A DNA stretch of 23,839 nucleotides from an uncultured Oscillospiraceae bacterium (GTDB lineage: Bacteria > Bacillota > Clostridia > Oscillospirales > Acutalibacteraceae). The stretch's first letter is position 1; every line of letters begins with the position of its first letter. The notes under the pieces were generated by a model, which saw only the letters and a program-made list of their open reading frames with translations, was not told the origin of the DNA and ran no database searches. This document shows positions 1-6,208 of the stretch, one piece after another. Both the position numbers and the translations under genes were made by a program. The DNA is taken from the NCBI GenBank assembly GCA_902478455.1, contig CABSLJ010000011.1, positions 1 to 23,839 of the forward strand. Direction: 5' to 3'.

Positions 1-647
1 AAGCGCTTCCACAGCCGCCGCCAGAAAAGCTCCTCCGCGTCCGGCGCGGGAAGTTCAAGCGATTCCAGAGGGAAGATTTCCGCGCGGTTTTCCTGCTGCA
101 CATAGGCCATATGGTGCGCCTCGTCATAAATCAGGAAGGTTTCATCCGGAAAGCGGTTGGAAAAGTGGGGCCCCACCAGGGGCAGCACCAGATTTTTGGG
201 CTCAATCACCGCCGTGAGCGCGCCCGCATGGTCGGAAAAACGCAGGAACTCCTTGAAGTAGTGCGCCTCATTGCTCAAAAATTTGAGCGCCCGGTTTAAG
301 GCGTTGACCGTGTCGTCGGCCAAACGACGGGTCACTCCGGCTCCATGCCGGTAGCCCAAACGGATAAATCGGTACAGCAGCAGCTCCTTTTGAGGCGCGC
401 AGGTTAAAAAGCCCTGCTGCACCATGCGCTGCGCGTCGGCGGAAATTTTTCTTTGCAGGGAAAGAAAGACGCGTTCGGCGTGAACCGGGTCGGTATCGAT
501 CCGCCGTTCCCGGTACAGAAAGCCCTGGCTGTTCTCCTCCGGCTCAATCGCAAGGGGAAGCTCCCTGCGGACATAGCTTTCAAAGACGCAGCAGAGAAAG
601 CCGTCAAAGCTGCCGTCATAACGGTAAACTACATCGCCGCCAGGCAT
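1..647 (-). CDS. DUF4130 / TIGR03915-type putative DNA metabolism protein (3' end cut by window)
   Basis: 215 codons are visible, reading from an ATG at 647; the C-terminus lies beyond the left edge. The protein begins MPGGDVVYRYDGSFDGFLCC and later has FIRLGYRHGAGV and PHFSNRFPDETFLIYDEAHH. These features and the neighbour fit the family that partners the radical SAM protein encoded just upstream; I recognise it from memory. The family's function is unknown. In some bacteria it is fused to a uracil-DNA-glycosylase-like domain, and such an extension would be outside this window. The start overlaps the 3' end of the radical SAM gene by 19 nt, which implies translational coupling. An acidic tail of the visible part (PAPDAEELFWRRLWKR) is helical. 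Family assignment is fairly sure; no biochemical role can be given. Confidence 0.82.
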   Translation of the reverse strand, partial: MPGGDVVYRYDGSFDGFLCCVFESYVRRELPLAIEPEENSQGFLYRERRIDTDPVHAERVFLSLQRKISADAQRMVQQGFLTCAPQKELLLYRFIRLGYRHGAGVTRRLADDTVNALNRALKFLSNEAHYFKEFLRFSDHAGALTAVIEPKNLVLPLVGPHFSNRFPDETFLIYDEAHHMAYVQQENRAEIFPLESLELPAPDAEELFWRRLWKR

Positions 648-1933
648 TTGCGCACCTCGCTTTCGAGCTGGGGCTTGGAGTCGAAAAAAGAGAGCTGCTC
701 GCACCCCTCCTCCGGGAGCAGCCTCCTGCCCTGTTCGGTGATGAGGGCGCGCAGCACGCCATCCGGCGTGACGCGCAGCCCCTCAAGCATTCTGCCCGAG
801 CAAAGGATGAAATACTGGGCGCGCTTGAGCACCACACCGAGTTTTTTGAGTCCCACAAAATCGAGCGAGCCGGTCCTGCGGGCTGTTATAATCCGTTTGG
901 CGCTCGTCACGCCGATGCCCGGCACGCGCAGAAGCATTTCATACGGCGCACGGTTGATCTCCACGGGAAAGTATTCCATGTGATTGAGCGCCCAGCTGCA
1001 TTTGGGATCGACCAGAGGGTTGAAATCGGGGTGCGCCTCGTCCAAAAGCTCCTCCGCGTCAAAGCCGTAGAAGCGCAGCAGCCAATCGGCCTGGTAGAGC
1101 CGGTGTTCCCGCAAAAGGGGCGGCTTGGTTCCCTGCGGCGGCAGCAGCGCATGCGAGCCGACCGGCATATAGGCGGAAAAGAACACCCGCTTGAGGGAAT
1201 ATCTGCGGTAAAGGCTCTGGGTCAGGCGCAGAATCTGGAAGTCACTGTCCGGCGTGGCGCCGATGATCATCTGCGTGCTCTGCCCCGCCGGCGCAAATTT
1301 GGGCGCATGGCGGTAGCGGACGATGGCGTCCGCATGTTCTTGGATTTTCCCCTGGATCAACCCCATGGGGCGAAGGACGGAAGCCTTCGATTTATCCGGC
1401 GCAAGCAGGCGCAGGCTCTGTTCCGACGGCAGCTCGATGTTGACGCTCATGCGGTCCGTCAGCAAACCGAGGCGCTCCAAAAGAAGGTCGTCCGCGCCGG
1501 GAATGGCCTTGACGTGGACATAGCCCCTGAAATGATATTCCTCCCGCAGCATCTGAACCGTCCGGATCAGCAGCTCGCAGGTGTAATCGGGATTTTTGAT
1601 CACACCGGAGCTCAAAAACAGTCCCTCGATGTAATTGCGCCGGTAAAACTGGATGGTCAGCTCGCAAAGCTCGCGCGGCGTAAAGGCAGCCCTTCTGGCC
1701 CCGCCCGAAACGCGGTTGACGCAATATTTGCAGTCATAGATGCAAATATTGGTCATCAGCACCTTGAGCAGGGATACACAGCGTCCGTCCGCCGCGAAGG
1801 CGTGGCAGATGCCGCAGGCCGCCGCGCTGCCGATGCTCCCCTGTTTGCCGTCCCGGTCGACGCCGCTGGAGGTGCAGGCGACGTCATATTTGGCAGCGTC
1901 TGTCAGGATGGTGAGCTTTTCCATCAGGTCCAT
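629..1933 (-). CDS. Putative DNA modification/repair radical SAM protein (TIGR03916-like)
   Basis: This 434-residue protein carries the radical SAM signature CX3CX2C at C64, C68 and C71 (CIYDCKYC), expected to bind a 4Fe-4S cluster and S-adenosylmethionine. Further cysteines at 20, 40, 43 and 52 precede it. A helix-hairpin-helix element (LLRVPGIGVTSAKRII, about 334-349) near the C-terminus suggests non-specific DNA binding. The start at MDLMEKLTIL is supported by GGGGAA about 8 nt upstream; family members typically begin this way. It is the first gene of a two-gene unit with the DUF4130-type protein, overlapping it by 19 nt. A sigma-A promoter and a LexA-type palindrome lie directly upstream, so induction by DNA damage is likely. 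The substrate is unknown. Confidence 0.9.
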   Translation of the reverse strand: MDLMEKLTILTDAAKYDVACTSSGVDRDGKQGSIGSAAACGICHAFAADGRCVSLLKVLMTNICIYDCKYCVNRVSGGARRAAFTPRELCELTIQFYRRNYIEGLFLSSGVIKNPDYTCELLIRTVQMLREEYHFRGYVHVKAIPGADDLLLERLGLLTDRMSVNIELPSEQSLRLLAPDKSKASVLRPMGLIQGKIQEHADAIVRYRHAPKFAPAGQSTQMIIGATPDSDFQILRLTQSLYRRYSLKRVFFSAYMPVGSHALLPPQGTKPPLLREHRLYQADWLLRFYGFDAEELLDEAHPDFNPLVDPKCSWALNHMEYFPVEINRAPYEMLLRVPGIGVTSAKRIITARRTGSLDFVGLKKLGVVLKRAQYFILCSGRMLEGLRVTPDGVLRALITEQGRRLLPEEGCEQLSFFDSKPQLESEVRKCLAAM

Positions 1934-1968
1934 GGTCGTTCCCCGTTTCGCATTTTTGCATAGATACA

Positions 1969-1980
1969 GAACATATGTTC
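1969..1980. promoter_or_regulatory. LexA (SOS) operator
   Basis: The 12-bp perfect palindrome GAACATATGTTC matches the core of the Gram-positive LexA/DinR box (CGAAC-N4-GTTCG); only the outermost C/G pair is missing. It lies 8-19 bp downstream of the -10 hexamer, across the expected transcription start, and its near edge is 35 bp upstream of the radical SAM start codon. That is a classical repressor position. That LexA binds it is inference. Confidence 0.75.
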
Positions 1981-1987
1981 CATATCT

Positions 1988-2016
1988 ATTTTACCCCGTT
2001 CCCATAGAATTGTCAA
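1988..2016 (-). promoter_or_regulatory. Sigma-A promoter of the radical SAM / DUF4130 unit
   Basis: On the minus strand there is TTGACA (2016-2011), a 17-nt spacer and TAAAAT (1993-1988). Both hexamers are close to consensus. Predicted transcription start is about 1981, at the edge of the LexA-type palindrome. Confidence 0.85.
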
Positions 2017-2139
2017 GGAAACGATTGAGCGACGCTAGGGACACTTGCAAACTATTGTCTTCTTATTAGTCAAATCACTACCGTTTTTTCCGGGTTGTTT
2101 TTCAGTTATGCATGGTTACTAAAAGAATTCTTGCGTGAA

Positions 2140-2874
2140 TCAATCGAGCCATCTGGCCTGCAGACCGGCGAGCTCCTCCCCGTCCAGGCCGCAGGAACGC
2201 AGATAACTCTCCGCATCCCCGTACCGCGTGTGAAGATAGGAAAGCAGCCGCTCCATATTCTCCGGCGCGGAATACATCAGATCATCGGGCAGAAAAATGC
2301 CGCGGGAATGGAGCTCCTCTATCTTTAATCGGGTGAATTCCTCGATGTACCGCTCAGTCACGCTGTAATCCAGAATGACGGTTTCGTCCGGCACGCGGGC
2401 CAGCTTCAGAAGCAGCATGGCCACGACGCCGGTGCGGTCCTTGCCGGCCGCGCAGTGGAACAGGCTGGCTCCCGTTGCCGCGAGAAAGAGCCGGAACAGC
2501 TCGGCCATCCGCTCCTTGCTTTCCTCCAGCAGCTCGATGTACATCTCCCCCAGGGAATCGGGCAGCTTGCCCTCAAACATGGCCGAATGGATGCCGTCGT
2601 AGAGCGGAACAACGCGGTAATCGATTCCCATGACGCCCCGCAGACGGGAGGGGCTGTGTTCGGCCTCCGAAGGGGAGCGCAGGTCGACAGCAAGGGAAAC
2701 CCCGGCATCCCGGATGGCCCGGATATCCTCATCGGTCAGGCGGGCGGTCGAATCGGAACGGAAAAAGAGTCCCTTCCGGGTGACGCGGCCGTCTTCGGTC
2801 CTGTATCCGCCCAAATCTCTCAGATTGCGGGCTCCCTGCAGCAGCAGACGATGCTCGTCAACAGGATGCTTCAT
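2140..2874 (-). CDS. Tyrosine-protein phosphatase (Y_phosphatase3-like)
   Basis: The 244-residue protein has the cysteine phosphatase loop HCAAGKDRTG at 140-149, with C141 as the expected nucleophile and R147 binding phosphate, and the N-terminal family motif NLRDLGGY at 17-24. DLR at 64-66 is typical of this group. No signal peptide or membrane segment is visible, so it should be cytoplasmic. Relatives dephosphorylate phosphotyrosine proteins, and some act on phosphoinositides; the substrate here is unknown. GGAGG lies 9 nt before the ATG. It is a single gene with its own promoter, between the SOS unit and spoIIA. I see no clear terminator after it. Confidence 0.9.
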   Translation of the reverse strand: MKHPVDEHRLLLQGARNLRDLGGYRTEDGRVTRKGLFFRSDSTARLTDEDIRAIRDAGVSLAVDLRSPSEAEHSPSRLRGVMGIDYRVVPLYDGIHSAMFEGKLPDSLGEMYIELLEESKERMAELFRLFLAATGASLFHCAAGKDRTGVVAMLLLKLARVPDETVILDYSVTERYIEEFTRLKIEELHSRGIFLPDDLMYSAPENMERLLSYLHTRYGDAESYLRSCGLDGEELAGLQARWLD

Positions 2875-2930
2875 GTATTTTCCTCCACTTTGATTTGCGA
2901 ACGCAGCGCGTCCGTTTCTTTCCTGGTTTC

Positions 2931-2959
2931 AGTATAGCCGGACGCCGCTCGTTTGGCAA
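2931..2959 (-). promoter_or_regulatory. Sigma-A promoter of the tyrosine phosphatase gene
   Basis: On the minus strand: TTGCCA (2959-2954), 17-nt spacer, TATACT (2936-2931). The predicted start is about 50 nt upstream of the phosphatase ATG. Confidence 0.75.
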
Positions 2960-3013
2960 GCAATCTCCGCATTTTGTTATGTCCCGAAGTCTATGAATTT
3001 GAAGTTTTCCAGT

Positions 3014-3043
3014 AAAAAGAGGGCCGCTCCGGAAACGGCCCTC
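3014..3043 (-). terminator. Rho-independent terminator of the spoIIA operon
   Basis: On the minus strand an 8-bp perfect GC-rich stem (GAGGGCCG pairing with CGGCCCTC, 9-nt loop) is followed by TTTTT. It lies about 90 nt after the sigF stop and separates sigF from the phosphatase promoter. Confidence 0.9.
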
Positions 3044-3132
3044 AGATGATTCAAAACAGCGTCGCCCTCCGGCAAAAGGATCACAGCCAAAGGAATCCAA
3101 ACCAGCCGCGCGGAAGAACAGCATCGTACAGA

Positions 3133-3789
3133 TCACAGCAGCTTGCTGCGCATGTTCTGGAGGATGACCTTCTCCCGCCGCGACACTTGCACCTGCGTCA
3201 TACCGAGCACTTCCGCCGTCTGGGTCTGCGTTTTGCTCTGGAAAAAACGCATCACAATGAGGGAGCGGTCGCGCGGCTCCAGCTCGCCGACCACCTGGCG
3301 CAGTGCAATGAGCTCAGAAAGCTTTTCGTCGGGTGCTTCCACCGGAATATCGAGCTGACCGCCGCCGTCCTCCTCATCGGCGCTGGTCAGCGAAATGGGA
3401 AGCCGCGAGGCCCCCAGGGCCTGGGCAGCCTCGGCCGTCTCCACGCCGAGCGCCTCGGCCAGCTCACCGATGGTCGGCTCCCGGCCCTCGCGGGCGGCGA
3501 AGGCGGCGCATTCCCGCGTCGCTTTCAGGGACAGTTCCTTCAGGCTGCGTCCTACCTTGACCGCGCCGCCGTCCCGGAACAGACGGCGCATTTCGCCGAG
3601 GATGACCGGCACGGCATAGGTGGAGAAGCGCACGCCGCGGCTTTCATCGAAGGCGTCGACCGCCTTGACAAGGCCGAGGCAGCCCGCCTGGAAGAGATCG
3701 TCGTATTCGATTCCTCTGCCCTTGAAACGTTTGGCGCAGGCGTGGACCAGCCCTAAGTTTTCGTCGACCGCGCGGTCACGCCTATCCAT
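3133..3789 (-). CDS. sigF: RNA polymerase sporulation sigma factor SigF
   Basis: SigF directs early transcription in the forespore. The 218-residue protein contains sigma region 2 (YDDLFQAGCLGLVKAVDAFD at 29-48, RFSTYAVPVILGEMRR at 54-69), region 3 (VKVGRSLKEL at 78-87) and a region 4.2 helix-turn-helix (QTQTAEVLGMTQVQVSRREK at 188-207). These resemble Bacillus SigF/SigG, and the preceding spoIIAB and spoIIAA genes settle the identity as SigF. The start overlaps spoIIAB by 8 nt. A TGA lies seven codons upstream in the same frame with no start between, so the protein cannot be longer at its N-terminus. It is therefore about 35 residues shorter there than Bacillus subtilis SigF. A terminator follows. 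Confidence 0.93.
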   Translation of the reverse strand: MDRRDRAVDENLGLVHACAKRFKGRGIEYDDLFQAGCLGLVKAVDAFDESRGVRFSTYAVPVILGEMRRLFRDGGAVKVGRSLKELSLKATRECAAFAAREGREPTIGELAEALGVETAEAAQALGASRLPISLTSADEEDGGGQLDIPVEAPDEKLSELIALRQVVGELEPRDRSLIVMRFFQSKTQTQTAEVLGMTQVQVSRREKVILQNMRSKLL

Positions 3790-4225
3790 TGCGCACCGTC
3801 CGGCGGATCAGCGTTTTTTCCAGTGTGACGACCGTTCCTTTCTGCACCCTGGAATGCACCTTGAGCTTGTCCATAAAGCTCTGCATGACCGCAAAGCCGA
3901 GTCCGGCGCGCTCTCCGCCGGCGGTTGTGAAGAGGGGCTCCATCGCCTGGGGGATATTCTCAATGCCGCAGCCCTTGTCCCTGATTTTGATCTGGATGCG
4001 TCCTCCCTCATACATCCGAGCGGTTATGTAGATCACGCCGAGGCCGTCCCGGTAGGCGTGGACGATGCAATTGGTCACCGCCTCCGAAACAGCGGTTTTG
4101 ATGTCCGCCAGCTCGTCCATGGTTGGATCGAGCTGAGAGACAAAGGCGGCCACCGCGGCGCGCGCAAAGCTTTCATTGGCCGAACAGCTGAGGAAATTCA
4201 AATTCATTTCATTGACCGGCTTCAT
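3782..4225 (-). CDS. spoIIAB: Anti-sigma F factor SpoIIAB
   Basis: SpoIIAB is a serine kinase and anti-sigma factor: it holds SigF inactive and phosphorylates SpoIIAA. The 147-residue protein has the GHKL ATPase layout: N box around E48-N52 (SEAVTNCIVHAY), G1 box DKGCGIENI at 83-91, and a glycine-rich lid GGERAGLGFAV at 103-113. Length equals the family norm (about 146). Its ATG overlaps the spoIIAA stop (ATGA), with AAGGAAGTG as ribosome binding site inside the spoIIAA 3' end. Its own 3' end overlaps sigF by 8 nt. This coupling is typical of spoIIA and keeps partner levels balanced. Confidence 0.95.
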   Translation of the reverse strand: MKPVNEMNLNFLSCSANESFARAAVAAFVSQLDPTMDELADIKTAVSEAVTNCIVHAYRDGLGVIYITARMYEGGRIQIKIRDKGCGIENIPQAMEPLFTTAGGERAGLGFAVMQSFMDKLKVHSRVQKGTVVTLEKTLIRRTVRNG

Positions 4226-4542
4226 TGTTTCACTTCCTTTTTGATGATTCCGAGCTTTCCCAGCCCGGCGAGCTGAATCAGGCGCTCCAGATTGTCGGAC
4301 ACATGGACCACCTGAAGCTCTCCGCCGAGCAGCTTCATCAGACGGTAGCGGCCCAGAATCAGGCCGATGCCGGAGCTGTCCATGAACTGCACACCGGCAA
4401 AATCCAGCTTTAAGAGCTTCGGCCGTGTCCGCTCGACGATAGCGTCAATGTTTTCGCGGATTTCCCGGGCCGAATGATGGTCGATCTCTCCGTCCAGCAG
4501 CGCGGTGACCACCTGCGTACCGGACAAAATCTTGACTCCCAT
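4222..4542 (-). CDS. spoIIAA: Anti-anti-sigma factor SpoIIAA
   Basis: SpoIIAA frees SigF by binding SpoIIAB when unphosphorylated. The 106-residue STAS-domain protein has GEIDHH at 18-23 and the phosphorylation motif FMDSSGIG at 53-60; S56 corresponds to the serine phosphorylated by SpoIIAB in Bacillus. I chose the ATG at 4542 because GGAGGTG sits 10 nt upstream and because homology begins right there. An in-frame start at 4599 would add 19 residues that do not resemble the family. First gene of the spoIIA operon, with a Spo0A box about 100 nt upstream. Confidence 0.94.
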   Translation of the reverse strand: MGVKILSGTQVVTALLDGEIDHHSAREIRENIDAIVERTRPKLLKLDFAGVQFMDSSGIGLILGRYRLMKLLGGELQVVHVSDNLERLIQLAGLGKLGIIKKEVKQ

Positions 4543-4639
4543 CCTTTTCGTACACCTCCATTGCTTTGTGAGCCCTGTTTTCCAGAAACAGGACGCCAAC
4601 CTTTAGTATGGACCTTTCTTTCCGCTTTATGCGCCGGGA

Positions 4640-4646
4640 TTCGACA
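4640..4646 (-). promoter_or_regulatory. Spo0A box upstream of spoIIAA
   Basis: TGTCGAA on the minus strand matches the 0A-box consensus TGNCGAA exactly, in the favourable context TTTTGTCGAA. It lies about 97 nt upstream of the spoIIAA start. Spo0A~P activates spoIIA in known spore formers, so the placement makes sense. Seven bases alone are weak evidence; the operon context raises confidence. Confidence 0.6.
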
Positions 4647-4711
4647 AAATCCCTCCTAGAAGAAAGCGAAGGAGCTTGTCCATCCCATGCAGCGCCCGGC
4701 CGTCCCGCGGC

Positions 4712-4737
4712 AAAAAGGAGAAAATCACCTCCTTTTT
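4712..4737. repeat. Symmetric hairpin with embedded Shine-Dalgarno-like core
   Basis: AAAAAGGAG and CTCCTTTTT form a perfect 9-bp stem around an 8-nt loop. It is A/T flanked on both sides, so it could terminate in either direction or act as a backup for the folC terminator 45 nt upstream on the minus strand. The minus-strand loop region reads AGGAGGTGAT, a near-perfect 16S anti-SD complement, with no well-placed start codon behind it. Confidence 0.45.
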
Positions 4738-4780
4738 CTGCCGGCGAAGGGGTTTGCCGTCTATTTCCGGCCGGAAGCAC

Positions 4781-4813
4781 AAAAAAATCCCCTATCCATA
4801 AGGATAAGGGATT
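4781..4813 (-). terminator. Rho-independent terminator of folC
   Basis: On the minus strand a 12-bp stem with one mismatch (AATCCCTTATCC pairing with GGATAGGGGATT, 4-nt loop) runs into a stretch of seven T. It begins 50 nt after the folC stop. Confidence 0.85.
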
Positions 4814-4862
4814 GAGCCGTATTAATCGCTCGAAAGCGGTCGTCGAAGCATAGGGGGTTCTG

Positions 4863-6149
4863 TCACTTTTTCAGGAGTTCGAGGGCGCGGGGGCGGATGT
4901 CGGCGGCGAGGAACAGCGAGCCACAGATGACAACGGCGTCCCCCTCCCCCGCTTCTCCAAGCGCACGCTCAAGCGCTTCGGCCGGAGTGGAGGCGATGTT
5001 GGCCCGCAGCCCGAAATTGCGCACCTCGCTCGCCAGCGCCGCGGCGGACAGCGCGCGCGGATTGGAGGGCATGCAGGCAAACACCTCGGAAAAGAGCGGC
5101 ATCAGCTTTTCAAAGACGGGCAGGCGGTCCTTGTCGGCCATCATACCCATAATGGCGATGATCTTCTTGCCGGAGAGGTATTTCCTGAGCGCTTCGGCCA
5201 GCACGGCGGCCCCGCCGGGGTTGTGGGCGCCGTCGAGCAGCACGACCGGACGGCGGGAAAGGAGCTCCAGCCTTGCCGGGAAAGCAACCCGCGCAAGTCC
5301 CGACCGCATGTGCTCGAGCGTGATCCGGAAGCCCTTTTTCCGCAGCACCTCCAAAGCGGTCAGAGCCGTCACAGCGTTTTGCAGCTGATGGTCCCCCAGC
5401 AGGGGCAGGCGCATCGTCTGGCCGCGGTAGATAAACTCGGTACCGTTCAGATTTCCTCCCAGCAAATAGAGGGACGAAAGGTCCGCCGGCAAAAATTCAC
5501 AGCCCCGCTCCTTGGAAAGATGCTTGATCACCTTTCTCGCCTCTTCCGGCTGGCAGGGCGCGCACACCGTCACGCCGCCCTCCTTGAGGATGCCGCATTT
5601 TTCAAAGGCGATCTTGGCGAGGCTGTTCCCCAGAATCGCCATATGATCGAAGGAAATGGAGGTGATGACCGAAACAAGGGGACAATCGATGACGTTGGTG
5701 GCGTCAAACCGGCCGCCGAGTCCCACCTCGAGGACGACGATTTCGCACCGCTCCCGGGCAAACCAGAGCAGCGCAAGGGCGGTGATCATCTCAAATTCGG
5801 TGACGGTCTCCCCCTCCCGTTCCATGGCCTCCACCTCCGGCAGAACCTCGTCTGTCAGGGCGGCCAGCGTTTCTTTGGGAATCATTCGGTCGTCAATCTG
5901 CATTCTCTCGCGGAAATCGGCGACATAGGGCGACGTAAAGCGCCCCGTTTTGTAGCCGGCGCTGGAGAGCACGCAGGCGAGCATGGCGCAGGTCGAGCCC
6001 TTGCCGTTGGTGCCCGCCACATGAACGAACCGGAGCGTTTTCTGCGGGTCGCCCAGGCGGTGCAGCAGCGCCTCCATCCGCTCCAGCCCGGGCTTGACGC
6101 CGAAGCGCAGCAGAGAATTGATGGTGTGAATTGCCTCATCGTAGGTCAT
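4863..6149 (-). CDS. folC: Bifunctional dihydrofolate synthase / folylpolyglutamate synthase
   Basis: FolC joins glutamate to dihydropteroate and to reduced folates in the cytoplasm, using ATP. The 428-residue length fits the family. The N-terminal Mur-ligase-type domain has the P-loop HVAGTNGKGST (43-53), then TSPYVADFRERM (72-83), LEVGLGGRFDATNV (the conserved metal and nucleotide region) and SFDHMAILG. The C-terminal domain has LDGAHNPGG, the folate/glutamate ligase signature. The ATG is preceded by TTTGGAGGAA. It lies 59 nt after valS in the same direction, with a hairpin between them, so it is probably expressed partly by read-through from the valS promoter. A terminator follows. Confidence 0.95.
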   Translation of the reverse strand: MTYDEAIHTINSLLRFGVKPGLERMEALLHRLGDPQKTLRFVHVAGTNGKGSTCAMLACVLSSAGYKTGRFTSPYVADFRERMQIDDRMIPKETLAALTDEVLPEVEAMEREGETVTEFEMITALALLWFARERCEIVVLEVGLGGRFDATNVIDCPLVSVITSISFDHMAILGNSLAKIAFEKCGILKEGGVTVCAPCQPEEARKVIKHLSKERGCEFLPADLSSLYLLGGNLNGTEFIYRGQTMRLPLLGDHQLQNAVTALTALEVLRKKGFRITLEHMRSGLARVAFPARLELLSRRPVVLLDGAHNPGGAAVLAEALRKYLSGKKIIAIMGMMADKDRLPVFEKLMPLFSEVFACMPSNPRALSAAALASEVRNFGLRANIASTPAEALERALGEAGEGDAVVICGSLFLAADIRPRALELLKK

Positions 6150-6167
6150 ATTGATTCCTCCAAAGAA

Positions 6168-6193
6168 AAGGGGACGGAAGTTCCCGTCCCCTT
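6168..6193 (-). terminator. Hairpin between valS and folC, probable partial terminator
   Basis: On the minus strand a perfect 10-bp stem (AAGGGGACGG pairing with CCGTCCCCTT, 6-nt loop) is followed by TTCTTT, an interrupted T-run. It sits directly before the folC ribosome binding site. It may terminate a fraction of valS transcripts or shield the mRNA end. Confidence 0.65.
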
Positions 6194-6208
6194 ATTGAAA
6201 CATCATGC

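Larger units (their letters stand above)
4543..4862. other. Intergenic region folC-spoIIAA
   Basis: These 320 bases hold the folC terminator (4781-4813), a second hairpin (4712-4737), a Spo0A box (4640-4646) and a 7-bp inverted repeat (4574-4580 with 4586-4592, CCTGTTT/AAACAGG) just upstream of the spoIIAA ribosome binding site. I found no convincing sigma-H -35/-10 pair, although spoIIA operons usually have one. Open frames here are short and have no family resemblance. Confidence 0.6.

Noticed and set aside
980..1963. 327-residue plus-strand open frame opposite the radical SAM gene
   Set aside because: Antisense shadow; no ribosome binding site, and it runs through the promoter and LexA box of the real gene.
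2858..3136. 92-residue minus-strand open frame between sigF and the phosphatase
   Set aside because: It spans the sigF terminator and the phosphatase promoter, overlaps both neighbouring genes, and has no ribosome binding site or family resemblance.
4445..4780. 111-residue minus-strand open frame overlapping the start of spoIIAA
   Set aside because: Out of frame with SpoIIAA, crosses the hairpin and Spo0A box, and its composition is not protein-like.
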